Shown here: piece by piece, positions 1 to 6,050 of the stretch
How the letters are laid out: each line of letters opens with the position of its first letter
Numbering within the stretch: position 1 is the first letter of the stretch
Source: Dehalococcoidia bacterium
Lineage (GTDB): Bacteria > Chloroflexota > Dehalococcoidia > GIF9 > AB-539-J10
NCBI GenBank assembly: GCA_030603485.1
Contig: JAUVXS010000065.1
Span: 1-9,661 of the forward strand
Length of the DNA stretch: 9,661 nt
Direction: 5' to 3'
Position numbers and translations under genes: made by a program
Notes under the pieces: generated by a model
Seen by the model: only the letters and a program-made list of their open reading frames with translations
Told to the model about the DNA's origin: nothing
The model's database searches: none

Positions 1-1
1 T

Positions 2-274
2 GCCGTGGTCGGTACGCACACCCATGTGGGAACGGTTGACGCTCACATATTGCCCGGAGGCACCGCTTATGTCACCGACATAGGCATGGTTGGCCCTATA
101 GATTCGGTTATCGGGGATGACCCAAATTCTGTAATCACCCGCTTCCTCACTCAGATGCCCAGTCGGCTATCGGTTGGAAAGGGAAAAGTCAACTTCGATG
201 CAATTCTGGTTGAAGTGGAGGAAAATACAGGCAAGGCAGTGGATATCAAGCGTGTCCAAAGAATAGCGGACTAG
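2..274 (+). CDS. ymdB: YmdB-family metallophosphoesterase (TIGR00282-like), 3' end only
   Basis: The open frame enters from the left edge and ends at TAG 272-274, leaving about 90 C-terminal residues. The motif GTHTHV, followed by ILPGGTAYVTDIGM and GPIDSVIG, is the conserved C-terminal part of the YmdB/TIGR00282 calcineurin-like phosphoesterases; the histidines of GTHTHV belong to the dinuclear metal site of that family. Family members hydrolyse 2',3'-cyclic phosphodiesters and are often encoded next to ribonuclease Y, which would lie off the window to the left (expectation, not seen). The full-length family protein is about 260 aa, so roughly the first two thirds is missing because of the window edge, not through damage. 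The gene converges on the sir2 gene, with 47 bp between the stop codons and no convincing terminator there. Confidence 0.88.
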   Translation, partial: AVVGTHTHVGTVDAHILPGGTAYVTDIGMVGPIDSVIGDDPNSVITRFLTQMPSRLSVGKGKVNFDAILVEVEENTGKAVDIKRVQRIAD

Positions 275-321
275 GCAGAAAGAAGGGGCATTCAGCAGAT
301 GGTTTAGCTCAAACCTAACAG

Positions 322-1083
322 CTAGAAAAGCCTTACCCTTTCCATCACCTTGGGCATTATATCACCAGCCTTACCTCGGATGACCACTGTGGCGTAGTGG
401 TCGAGGGGGGTTGGAGTTAAATTAACGATAGCTAACCTGGCCCCAGCCTCTCTGGCGTATGTTGGCATATAGGCAGCGGGGTAAATAACAAGAGTGGAAC
501 CAATGACAATAAAAAGATCGCAGTTCTGTGCCCGGCGGGTAGCTTCCCGTAATGTCTCCTGCAGTAACGCCTCTCCGAATAACACTACATCTGGCTTCAG
601 AATACCCTGACAATCGGGGCAATCGGGAACTTCTATTCCCCCCTTGACTTTCTGTAATATCTGAAGCAGGGGAAAGCGACTACGGCAGCCTAAACACACA
701 ACCCACTGCATATTACCATGAAGCTCCAACACTCTGTCTTCAGGAACTCCGGCCTTTTGATGCAGATTGTCGATATTTTGAGTGATGACGGAATCTAATT
801 TGCCCAACTGATGGAGCTCGGCGATGGCATAGTGAGCGGGATTTGGCTTCGCTTCCATAAGAAGCTCTCCTTCGGCGGACGCCTTCCAAAAACTTTTACG
901 CGTGTCCAGGCTACTGAGGAACCTTTGAATGGTGAAATCCTCAGGGTCATATTTACTCCAGATTCCTCCCGGGCTGCGGAAATCTGGTATACCTGACTCC
1001 GTGCTTACTCCAGCCCCGGTAAACACGATGGTCTTTTTGGATTCTCTGATAAGCTGAGCCAACCGCTCTATCTCTTCCATCAT
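322..1083 (-). CDS. Sir2-family NAD-dependent protein deacylase (sirtuin)
   Basis: A 253-aa sirtuin that removes acyl groups from protein lysines using NAD+. All core motifs are present: GAGVSTESGIPDFR (residues 23-36, NAD loop), TQNIDNLH (101-108), catalytic His122 in ELHGN, a zinc-binding Cys quartet at 130/133/155/158, and GSTLVIYPAA, a variant of the usual G[TS]SL motif. The region after the NAD loop (SKYDPEDF) lacks the Tyr/Arg pair of SIRT5/CobB-type desuccinylases, so ordinary deacetylase activity is more likely (inference). Two ATGs stand in tandem (1083 and 1080). AGGAG at 1088-1092 is 4 nt from the first and 7 nt from the second, so the second may be the one used. It lies 14 bp downstream of prmC and is probably the last gene of the prfA-prmC operon. 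The assignment is firm; the physiological substrate is unknown. Confidence 0.95.
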   Translation of the reverse strand: MMEEIERLAQLIRESKKTIVFTGAGVSTESGIPDFRSPGGIWSKYDPEDFTIQRFLSSLDTRKSFWKASAEGELLMEAKPNPAHYAIAELHQLGKLDSVITQNIDNLHQKAGVPEDRVLELHGNMQWVVCLGCRSRFPLLQILQKVKGGIEVPDCPDCQGILKPDVVLFGEALLQETLREATRRAQNCDLFIVIGSTLVIYPAAYMPTYAREAGARLAIVNLTPTPLDHYATVVIRGKAGDIMPKVMERVRLF

Positions 1084-1097
1084 CTCACTCCTGCCTA

Positions 1098-1970
1098 TTA
1101 ATTGATGACTGATGACAGATGTACGACCTTTACCACCCTTTCGATACCACCCAGGTCGAAAATTAACTCGATACTGGCCTGTGGGAAATAGCTCTTTATT
1201 GACGAAGTTACCATTTCACCCTGTCCCTGGCCTATTTCCAAAAGCAAACAAGCTCCGCAATTAAGTTTTCCCGGCATTTGTTCTAGCATTTGTTGTATTT
1301 TGTCCAGGCCATCTTCACCACCAGCCAAGGCTATTGTAGGCTCAAAACTTATTATTTCTGGACTCAAATCTCTGAATTCACAACTCTTAATATAAGGCAG
1401 GTTGGCTACTATCATATCTACGGGTTGAGGCAGTGGTTCAAGCAAATTCCCCTGCAAAAGTTCCACCCGGCTGTTGACGGCGTGACGCTGGCAATTTATC
1501 CCAGCTACCCGTAGAACTGAAGCTGAAATATCCGTGGCATAAATTTTAGCTTGGGGTAATGCTAAGGCAAGGCTGACGGCAATAGCTCCGCAGCCTGTGC
1601 CGATGTCGGCTATGACAATTTGCTTTCCCCGGTGGAAAATATGATGAGCTAGTTTCACAGCTTTTTCCACGAGAAGTTCTGTTTCTGGCCGGGGAATGAA
1701 AGTATGACAGTCAATGAAGAAGTCAATTCCGTAAAATTCGCAATGCTCCAAAATATAAGCAGTAGGCTCGTGGTCAAGGCGACGCCGGACAAGACGCCAT
1801 AGGTGCTCTGTTTCTACTGAAGCCAAGCTCCTCTCTGGTTCTGTGTAAAGCTGTGTTTTAGACATCCCCAAGACGTGGCCGAGCAAAAGCTCAGCCTCAA
1901 CAGAGGCATCAGCAATTCCTGCCCTGCGTAATGTTTGGGTAGCTGATTGTAAAGCTTCGCGTAGAATCAC
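1098..1970 (-). CDS. prmC: Peptide chain release factor N5-glutamine methyltransferase PrmC/HemK
   Basis: A 290-aa SAM-dependent methyltransferase that methylates the glutamine of the GGQ motif in release factors, raising termination efficiency. It has a helical N-terminal domain (about 1-85), the PrmC hallmark FIPRPETELLVE (91-102), SAM motif I DIGTGCGAIAVSLA (122-135), an acidic ribose-binding position near TDIS (146-149), and the downstream signature EPTIALAGGEDGLDKI (210-225). The substrate-glutamine motif reads NLPY (190-193) instead of the usual NPPY. The start is GTG at 1970, and its GTGA overlaps the TGA stop of prfA by 4 bases, which implies translational coupling to the gene for its own substrate, RF1. 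Length and motif order are normal for the family. Confidence 0.95.
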   Translation of the reverse strand: MILREALQSATQTLRRAGIADASVEAELLLGHVLGMSKTQLYTEPERSLASVETEHLWRLVRRRLDHEPTAYILEHCEFYGIDFFIDCHTFIPRPETELLVEKAVKLAHHIFHRGKQIVIADIGTGCGAIAVSLALALPQAKIYATDISASVLRVAGINCQRHAVNSRVELLQGNLLEPLPQPVDMIVANLPYIKSCEFRDLSPEIISFEPTIALAGGEDGLDKIQQMLEQMPGKLNCGACLLLEIGQGQGEMVTSSIKSYFPQASIELIFDLGGIERVVKVVHLSSVIN

Positions 1971-3037
1971 GTAAGAGCCGCTTCCAACTGTTCAACCTGC
2001 TCTTTGCTGATCAAGGCTTCAACGATTTCGTCCAGTTCTCCATCTAAAATCCGTTGAAGATTGTGAAAACTTAAGTTGATTCGGTGGTCGGTAACCCGGT
2101 TCTGGGGGAAATTGTAGGTGCGAATCTTTTCCGCCCGTTGACCACTGCCTACTTGCATCCGCCGCTCTTCATCTATGCTTTCAGATTGTTTCCGTTGTTC
2201 CATATCAAGCAGCCTGGCCCGAAGCACCGCCATGGCCTTCATCCTGTTTCTTATTTGAGACCTTTCATCCTGGCAGGTGGCTACTATGCCTGTGGGCAAG
2301 TGCGTGATGCGAACCGCCGTAGCTACTTTATTTACATTTTGCCCTCCAGCCCCCCCGCTATGGAAAAATTCCATTTTGAGGTCATCAGGATTGATGTTGA
2401 GCTCAACTTCTTCTGCCTCGGGCAGGACCGCCACTGTAGTTGTCGATGTGTGAATTCGTCCCGAGGCTTCGGTGATTGGCACCCTTTGTACCCGATGGAC
2501 ACCACGCTCGTGCTTAAAGCAACTGAAGGCGCCTTTACCTTTGATTTCAAATATTAGCTCTTTGAAACCTCCAATTTCACTTTGGTTGCTATCGATGACC
2601 CCCACCTGCCAGCCCTTGGCCTCGGCATATCGGCCATACATGCGGAATAAGTCGGCGGCAAAAAGACCTGCCTCCCCACCACCAGTTCCAGCCCTTATCT
2701 CCACAATGACATCTCTATCATCATTGGGGTCTTTGGGCATCAGGGAAAGCTTGAGTCGGCGAAGGAGATCACCTTGCTGCTGTTTGAGTTTGCTCACTTC
2801 TTCCTTGATTAAAGCCATCATTCCCGCTTCAGCATGGGAATTAAGCAAAGCTTCAAGTTCCGCCAGCTCTTTGTCCCTGGCTTTATATTGCTGGTACATG
2901 CCAACAATATCTTCAAGATCAGCCTTTTCTTTGCTTAGCTCTTGAAGCCGTCTGTGGTCAGTAGCTATCTCTACTCGAGCCAGGAGTTGACTTAGCTCAT
3001 CATAGCGCTTTTGTATTAATTCTAGTTTCTCAAACAT
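1967..3037 (-). CDS. prfA: Peptide chain release factor 1 (RF1)
   Basis: RF1 recognises UAA and UAG in the ribosomal A site and triggers peptide release. The protein from ATG 3037 is 356 aa, close to the usual 355-360, and begins MFEKLELIQKRYDEL, the normal RF1 N-terminus. It has an N-terminal coiled-coil domain (1-100), RAGTGGGEAGLFA (115-127), the codon-reading PxT motif as PIT (187-189, where E. coli RF1 has PAT) within RVPITEASGRIHTS, and the catalytic GGQ at 231-233 in SGGAGGQNVNK. PIT and the IHTS context mark RF1 rather than RF2, which has SPF. The frame stays open upstream to 3076, but those 13 codons are not RF1-like and overlap the promoter, so they are excluded. It is followed by prmC with a GTGA overlap. 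Confidence 0.96.
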   Translation of the reverse strand: MFEKLELIQKRYDELSQLLARVEIATDHRRLQELSKEKADLEDIVGMYQQYKARDKELAELEALLNSHAEAGMMALIKEEVSKLKQQQGDLLRRLKLSLMPKDPNDDRDVIVEIRAGTGGGEAGLFAADLFRMYGRYAEAKGWQVGVIDSNQSEIGGFKELIFEIKGKGAFSCFKHERGVHRVQRVPITEASGRIHTSTTTVAVLPEAEEVELNINPDDLKMEFFHSGGAGGQNVNKVATAVRITHLPTGIVATCQDERSQIRNRMKAMAVLRARLLDMEQRKQSESIDEERRMQVGSGQRAEKIRTYNFPQNRVTDHRINLSFHNLQRILDGELDEIVEALISKEQVEQLEAALT

Positions 3038-3047
3038 ACCCGATATT

Positions 3048-3076
3048 ATTATAATACAGTGGCATAAGCTGCTCAA
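3048..3076 (-). promoter_or_regulatory. Sigma70-type promoter of the prfA-prmC-sir2 operon
   Basis: On the minus strand TTGAGC (3071-3076, 4/6 to consensus) is followed after exactly 17 bp by TATAAT (3048-3053, 6/6). The expected start point is near 3041, only about 4 nt before the prfA ATG at 3037, and no clear Shine-Dalgarno sequence precedes that ATG. The mRNA may therefore be nearly leaderless. The -10 hexamer overlaps a second TATAAT reading on the plus strand (3050-3055), but that one has no good -35 element. Confidence 0.65.
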
Positions 3077-3097
3077 ACTTGAGTTAAGGGAGCTAGA

Positions 3098-3202
3098 ATG
3101 AAACTGACGCCGGGTTGCTATGAATGCTTACGCAGATTAATCTACCAAGCTGCAGAGCTAGCCACAAATGATGTATCGCTGAGGCAAAGTGTCAACCCGT
3201 AG
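3098..3202 (+). pseudogene. N-terminal fragment of a DUF89/ARMT1-like metal-dependent phosphatase gene
   Basis: An ATG at 3098 with a good ribosome binding site (GGGAG 3088-3092, 5 nt spacing) opens 34 codons that end at TAG 3200-3202. The peptide begins MKLTPGCYECLRRLIYQAAE and continues LATND. This resembles the N-terminus of DUF89 (ARMT1-like, damage-control phosphatase) proteins, which typically start with a short MK-x-P-C-x-x-C-L motif, then an arginine-rich helix and an A-x-x-A-T/x-D segment. Family members are about 280-300 aa, so this would be roughly a tenth of a gene. I translated the three forward frames just after the stop and found no continuation, so the rest appears deleted rather than frameshifted. 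The family match is from memory of the pattern, not from a search. The alternative is a genuine short CxxC peptide, since the RBS and start are intact. Confidence 0.45.
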
Positions 3203-3497
3203 CGGATTCGCTGGGGGTGCCCCTGAATAGCTATGTTGCCATGCTACAATAATCCAGGTTTTTGGTTCGCAGCCATGTAAAATCGCCCCAGAGGGCGCTG
3301 AGAGGCTCTAGAAAGGGCATGAAATAGAAAATGAGGAAAGAGGGTATAATAACAGCGAAGACATGATTCATGCTATCGTCCGGTACTATTGCCAACCAAG
3401 GTCGCTCGTTACAAAGTCTCCAGGTCGTTGACTTTGCCATCAGCCTTGGTCATGTTTTCTTTATTAAAATAGCTATAATCTCGGCACAGTGAACAAA
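3203..3497. other. Spacer of about 300 bp without a convincing gene
   Basis: Between the DUF89-like fragment and the palindrome before the membrane-protein gene no frame shows a recognisable protein. A 69-codon minus-strand frame (3231-3440) exists, but it has no clear ribosome binding site and an unfamiliar hydrophobic stretch. Another minus frame, starting near 3460, gives a short peptide and then several stops. An isolated TATAAT (plus strand, 3341-3346) has no matching -35. The stretch could be decayed coding DNA that included the rest of the truncated gene, but the sequence alone does not show it. Confidence 0.4.
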
Positions 3498-3516
3498 CCA
3501 AACTTAACAAGTTTGG
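3498..3516. promoter_or_regulatory. Perfect 8-bp palindrome upstream of the VTT gene (operator or weak terminator)
   Basis: CCAAACTT - AAC - AAGTTTGG is a perfect inverted repeat with a 3-nt centre. It is followed on the plus strand by a T-rich stretch (CTTTATTTGTATATTTTT). It could be an intrinsic terminator for transcription coming from the left, or, since it lies 23-41 bp upstream of a TATAAT (3539-3544), a binding site for a dimeric repressor in the -35 region of the next gene. The stem is AT-rich for a terminator, and the sequence does not decide between the two. Confidence 0.5.
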
Positions 3517-3538
3517 CTTTATTTGTATATTTTTAATG

Positions 3539-3544
3539 TATAAT
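3539..3544 (+). promoter_or_regulatory. Probable -10 element for the VTT membrane-protein gene
   Basis: TATAAT, a 6/6 match, sits 11 bp before the ATG at 3556. No good -35 lies at 16-18 bp; the nearest candidate, TTGGCT (3513-3518), is 20 bp away and is partly inside the palindrome. Transcription would begin around 3551, giving almost no leader. The element may need an activator or may be fortuitous in AT-rich DNA. Confidence 0.35.
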
Positions 3545-3555
3545 AGGCAAATTTG

Positions 3556-4122
3556 ATGAGGAAACCGACTAAGCGTGAAGCCATAATAGGTGGCATATCT
3601 CTCACAGTTACCATAGCTTTATCTCTTCTTATCATTCAGCATCGAAGCTACATCGACCAGATAGCAGAGTGGGGCTATTTTGGTTGCTTTTTCATCAACG
3701 TTCTCAGTAACGGGACCTTCATTTTGCCCGGCTTCGGCATTGTTATTACATTCACACTGGGTGGAGTATTAAATCCTGCCATAGTTGGCGCAGTAGCTGG
3801 AATTGGTGAAGCTATAGGTGCTATTGGTGCCTATCTCACTGGATACGCAGGTAGGGGATTACTCCGAGATAGTAACAGCGGCCTTTACCTTCGCTTCAGC
3901 GATATTATTGACCGCCATGGTTCTAAAGCCATTTTCTTCGTGTCAGCTGTATTGAGTCCTTTTTTTTACCCCTTCGCCGTATTTCTGGGCATGGCTCGCT
4001 TTGGCTGGGTAAGATTTTTCCTTGTTACCTGGGCAGGGAGGACAGTCAAAAGCATGGTGCTAGCTTACCTGGGATACTTCGGTTTGCGCTCCATCCTACA
4101 ATGGCTGGGCTTGGACATTTAA
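3556..4122 (+). CDS. VTT/DedA-like (SNARE-associated family) integral membrane protein
   Basis: A 188-aa hydrophobic protein with a basic N-terminus (MRKPTKRE), a membrane segment at about 10-28, a long hydrophobic region 40-100 rich in small residues (GAVAGIGEAIGAIGAYLTGYAG), a polar loop 101-122, and further hydrophobic stretches around 125-147 and 153-182. The Gly/Ala-rich re-entrant pattern, followed by a hydrophobic helix and the basic LGMARFGWVRFFLVTWAGR stretch, is typical of VTT-domain (DedA/TVP38/YqaA-like) proteins, some of which flip or transport lipids. A specific function cannot be given. The start is taken as ATG 3556; a TTG directly before it (3553) is possible. AGG at 3545-3547 is a weak ribosome binding site. 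The gene stands alone between a palindrome and a tRNA gene. Confidence 0.75.
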   Translation: MRKPTKREAIIGGISLTVTIALSLLIIQHRSYIDQIAEWGYFGCFFINVLSNGTFILPGFGIVITFTLGGVLNPAIVGAVAGIGEAIGAIGAYLTGYAGRGLLRDSNSGLYLRFSDIIDRHGSKAIFFVSAVLSPFFYPFAVFLGMARFGWVRFFLVTWAGRTVKSMVLAYLGYFGLRSILQWLGLDI

Positions 4123-4123
4123 C

Positions 4124-4152
4124 TTGAGTTTCCCAAGCCGTTTTGTTATATT
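4124..4152 (+). promoter_or_regulatory. Promoter of the tRNA-Ala gene
   Basis: TTGAGT (4124-4129, 4/6) and TATATT (4147-4152, 5/6) are separated by exactly 17 bp. The predicted start near 4159 is about 6 nt before the mature tRNA 5' end, leaving a very short 5' leader for RNase P to remove. The -35 box begins 2 bp after the stop of the membrane-protein gene. Confidence 0.65.
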
Positions 4153-4164
4153 CTTGAACCAAGC

Positions 4165-4240
4165 GGGGCTGTAGCTCAATCGGGAGAGCGTCTGACTGGC
4201 AGTCAGAAGGTAGTGGGTTCGAATCCCATCAGCTCCACCA
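4165..4240 (+). tRNA. tRNA-Ala, anticodon GGC
   Basis: A complete 76-nt cloverleaf: acceptor GGGGCTG/CAGCTCC, D stem GCTC/GAGC, anticodon stem TCTGA/TCAGA with loop CTGGCAG (anticodon GGC at 4198-4200), 5-nt variable loop AGGTA, T stem GTGGG/CCCAT around TTCGAAT, discriminator A and an encoded CCA. The acceptor contains the G3:U70 wobble pair, the main alanyl-tRNA synthetase identity element, which confirms alanine. It reads GCC (and GCU) codons. A short T-rich run (TTCTTTTCTC) follows the CCA. No integrated element is seen at its 3' end. Confidence 0.97.
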
Positions 4241-4451
4241 TTCTTTTCTCGGCTTTGATTACCACAAACGAGCCCTCACCGTAGCTAAGCCAGTACCCCA
4301 TGAAAAAATTCGCTCCGCTCTTTTACACCACACAAAATCTTCGATTTGGCAGGGTGAAAGAGGGGGGATTTTATGCGAGATTATGCGGTTAACTATTATT
4401 TCCGGTGCTCCTTTGTAGATTCTGCTTATACCAGAACGGCAGTTGGGCCTA

Positions 4452-5000
4452 TCACCCCTGTTCTGGCTCAATCAGGCCATAGTCGCCATCCTCACGACGG
4501 TATAGCAAACTGAGCCTCTCAGTATCGGCATCTATGAAAAGAAAGAAATCATGCCCCAAAAGCTCCATCTGGCTTATAGCTTCATCTACAGGCATGGGTT
4601 TGACCAAGAAGCGTTTACTCTTTACCACCCTTTTGGGAGCCTCGATTGCCTCCGCCTCGATTGCCGCTCCTTGCCGGGCAAAAGAACTACCCCTGCCTTT
4701 ATCATATAATTTACCTTTGTATCGCTCGATTCGTTTAGACAGCACATCCACTATTTTGTCAATGGCTGTGCGAATATCTTTAGACTTTTCCTGAGCTCTA
4801 ATCAAGACACCTCTGCTGTCAATGGTAACCTGCACAGTGAATCGCTGCTCAGGCAACTTTGTACCTTCCCGAGAAATCTCCACCCTGCCTTCACCGATGG
4901 TAGGTAAGTAACGACCCAATTTGCCAATCTTCTTCTCAACATACGCCTCTAATGTTTCAGAGATCTCTACATTATTCTTGGCGACAATCTGTAGCTTCAT
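4452..5000 (-). CDS. hpf: Long-form ribosome hibernation-promoting factor HPF
   Basis: A 182-aa protein that binds the small ribosomal subunit and, in the long form, drives formation of inactive 100S dimers during starvation or stationary phase. The N-terminal S30AE domain (1-100) has the expected beta-alpha-beta-beta-beta-alpha pattern: MKLQIVAKNNVEISETLEAY at the start and a basic DKIVDVLSKRIERYKGKL helix at its end. A variable charged linker covers about 101-125. The C-terminal dimerisation domain (126-180) carries KSKRFLVKPMPVDEAISQME, then LLGHDFFLF and YRREDGDYGLIEP. ATG 5000 is preceded by AGGAGG (5005-5010) with 4 nt spacing. That RBS begins immediately after the comF stop codon, so the two genes are almost certainly co-transcribed and probably coupled. 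No clear terminator is visible downstream. Confidence 0.95.
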   Translation of the reverse strand: MKLQIVAKNNVEISETLEAYVEKKIGKLGRYLPTIGEGRVEISREGTKLPEQRFTVQVTIDSRGVLIRAQEKSKDIRTAIDKIVDVLSKRIERYKGKLYDKGRGSSFARQGAAIEAEAIEAPKRVVKSKRFLVKPMPVDEAISQMELLGHDFFLFIDADTERLSLLYRREDGDYGLIEPEQG

Positions 5001-5010
5001 TTCCCCTCCT

Positions 5011-5715
5011 TCAGTTGTAAATCTCCCTTGCTAAGGTTAAGCCCCAAACAGATGTAGCCCCTTTGTTCTTGAGAGTTGCGGCACAGGACTCCAGCGTGGC
5101 TCCAGAGGTACATACATCGTCTATAAGGATAATTTGTCTACCGCTTACCTTTTCATCACGGCATACAAAAGCATCGGCTACATTCCTTCGGCGCTCTTCC
5201 ACATCAACTGTTCTCACCTGAGGTTGTGCCTGTTTAACCCGGATGAGGCAATCTTCGATCACCGGCAAATCAATGCGCCTGCTCAACTCCCTGGCGAAAA
5301 GGCTGGACTGATTATAGCCCCTCTCTCTCAATCGCCGTGGATGAAGAGGTACGCAAATCAGAGCTTCGCCAGGCAAAGGATTTGACTTAAGATAGGCATT
5401 TAGTAATTCAGCCAGACAGGGGGAGATTGCCCTCAAATTTCGATATTTCAACTCGTGAATGGCTTTCCGTATTACCTCATCAAACCTGAATGGAGAACGA
5501 ATGCCGTCAATTTCAGTTTGTCTTTGCCAACAACTCGGGCATACGATACCGCTCGCCTGAGGCCTGCCACAGTTAGGGCAAAGCGGGGGTAATATCCTTG
5601 GTAGCTTCCCAAGACATTGAGGGCACAGAAAATCTCCTACTTTCCCACAGCCAACGCATCGGCGCGGGAAGAAAGAGTCAACCGCCAGCTCGATTAATCT
5701 ACCTGAGCGAAGCAA
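5011..5715 (-). CDS. comF: ComF-family phosphoribosyltransferase-like protein
   Basis: A 234-aa ComF/GntX-type protein. The N-terminus has a zinc-binding module with Cys pairs at 20/23, 31/34, 46/49 and 59/62. The C-terminus is a type I phosphoribosyltransferase-like domain with LHPRRLRERGYNQSSLFARE (124-143) and the PRPP-loop motif IILIDDVCTSGATL (195-208). ComF is needed for DNA uptake in naturally competent species, acting with the helicase ComFA and the pilus-like machinery, but many non-competent bacteria keep the gene and its enzymatic role is unsettled. The start is TTG 5715, chosen because about 16 residues before FPRRC is normal for the family; the ribosome binding site is weak. It lies 8 bp after the zinc-ribbon gene and 10 bp before hpf. 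Confidence 0.92.
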   Translation of the reverse strand: MLRSGRLIELAVDSFFPRRCVGCGKVGDFLCPQCLGKLPRILPPLCPNCGRPQASGIVCPSCWQRQTEIDGIRSPFRFDEVIRKAIHELKYRNLRAISPCLAELLNAYLKSNPLPGEALICVPLHPRRLRERGYNQSSLFARELSRRIDLPVIEDCLIRVKQAQPQVRTVDVEERRRNVADAFVCRDEKVSGRQIILIDDVCTSGATLESCAATLKNKGATSVWGLTLAREIYN

Positions 5716-5723
5716 ATTCTCTG

Positions 5724-5948
5724 CTAAGGAGTGTACTCTCGGCGTGTGCGGGTATGCAGTTCTCCACTGAGAATAGGCTCATCAAGGTATACTTCACCAT
5801 TCCTGATCTTTAAATTGTAACCACAATCAGGACGGGTACACACCCAGGCCTTGTAGTGAATCGGTGCCCCTTGACTACCAAAGTCAGACAGAGGCACTAA
5901 ATCCCCCTTTCCGCATTTTTGGCACTTAGGAAATGATCCGTTTTCCAA
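5724..5948 (-). CDS. Small zinc-ribbon protein of unknown function
   Basis: A 74-aa protein with two cysteine pairs, C9-x2-C12 (CQKC) and C37-x4-C42 (CTRPDC), spaced like a zinc ribbon or rubredoxin-like knuckle. Each pair is followed by a glycine turn (CGKGDL and CGYNL). Between them is SDFGSQGAPIHYKAWVC. The C-terminal tail is charged (TRTRREY). It has no membrane segment. The start is TTG 5948, supported by a strong ribosome binding site (GGAGG 5955-5959, spacing 6). It is the first gene of a cluster with comF and hpf, only 8 bp from comF. Zinc-ribbon proteins of this size often bind nucleic acids or ribosomal partners, but no function can be assigned from the sequence. Confidence 0.8.
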   Translation of the reverse strand: MENGSFPKCQKCGKGDLVPLSDFGSQGAPIHYKAWVCTRPDCGYNLKIRNGEVYLDEPILSGELHTRTRREYTP

Positions 5949-5994
5949 GTTCCACCTCCACTATTGAATTTATTTGCCTGTATTAAAAGTAGTA

Positions 5995-6023
5995 AGTATA
6001 TACCATCAAAAATTTATTTGCAA
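5995..6023 (-). promoter_or_regulatory. Promoter of the zinc-ribbon - comF - hpf cluster
   Basis: On the minus strand TTGCAA (6018-6023, 4/6) is followed after 17 bp by TATACT (5995-6000, 5/6). The expected start is near 5988, giving a leader of about 40 nt that includes the GGAGG ribosome binding site. The -35 box lies 27 bp downstream of the thpR stop. No terminator is seen between thpR and this promoter, so some read-through from thpR is also possible. Confidence 0.55.
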
Positions 6024-6050
6024 GGTCATTTCACTCATAAGTCAATTTTT

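Noticed and set aside
301..315. GGTTT-agctc-AAACC hairpin between ymdB and sir2
   Set aside because: The stem is only 5 bp and no T-run follows on either strand, so a terminator is not supported.
3038..3076. Thirteen-codon N-terminal extension of prfA
   Set aside because: The residues are not RF1-like and they translate the promoter; MFEKL at 3037 is the family N-terminus.
3231..3440. Minus-strand 69-codon frame with a hydrophobic stretch
   Set aside because: No clear ribosome binding site, no recognisable motif, and a composition consistent with chance in AT-rich spacer DNA.
4431..4466. CCAGAAC/GTTCTGG inverted repeat at the 3' end of hpf
   Set aside because: The loop is 22 nt, the right arm is inside the coding sequence and no T-run follows on the minus strand, so it is not a convincing terminator.
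4259..4471. Minus-strand 70-codon frame downstream of and overlapping the 3' end of hpf
   Set aside because: It overlaps hpf in another frame, has no family resemblance and no ribosome binding site; treated as a shadow frame.
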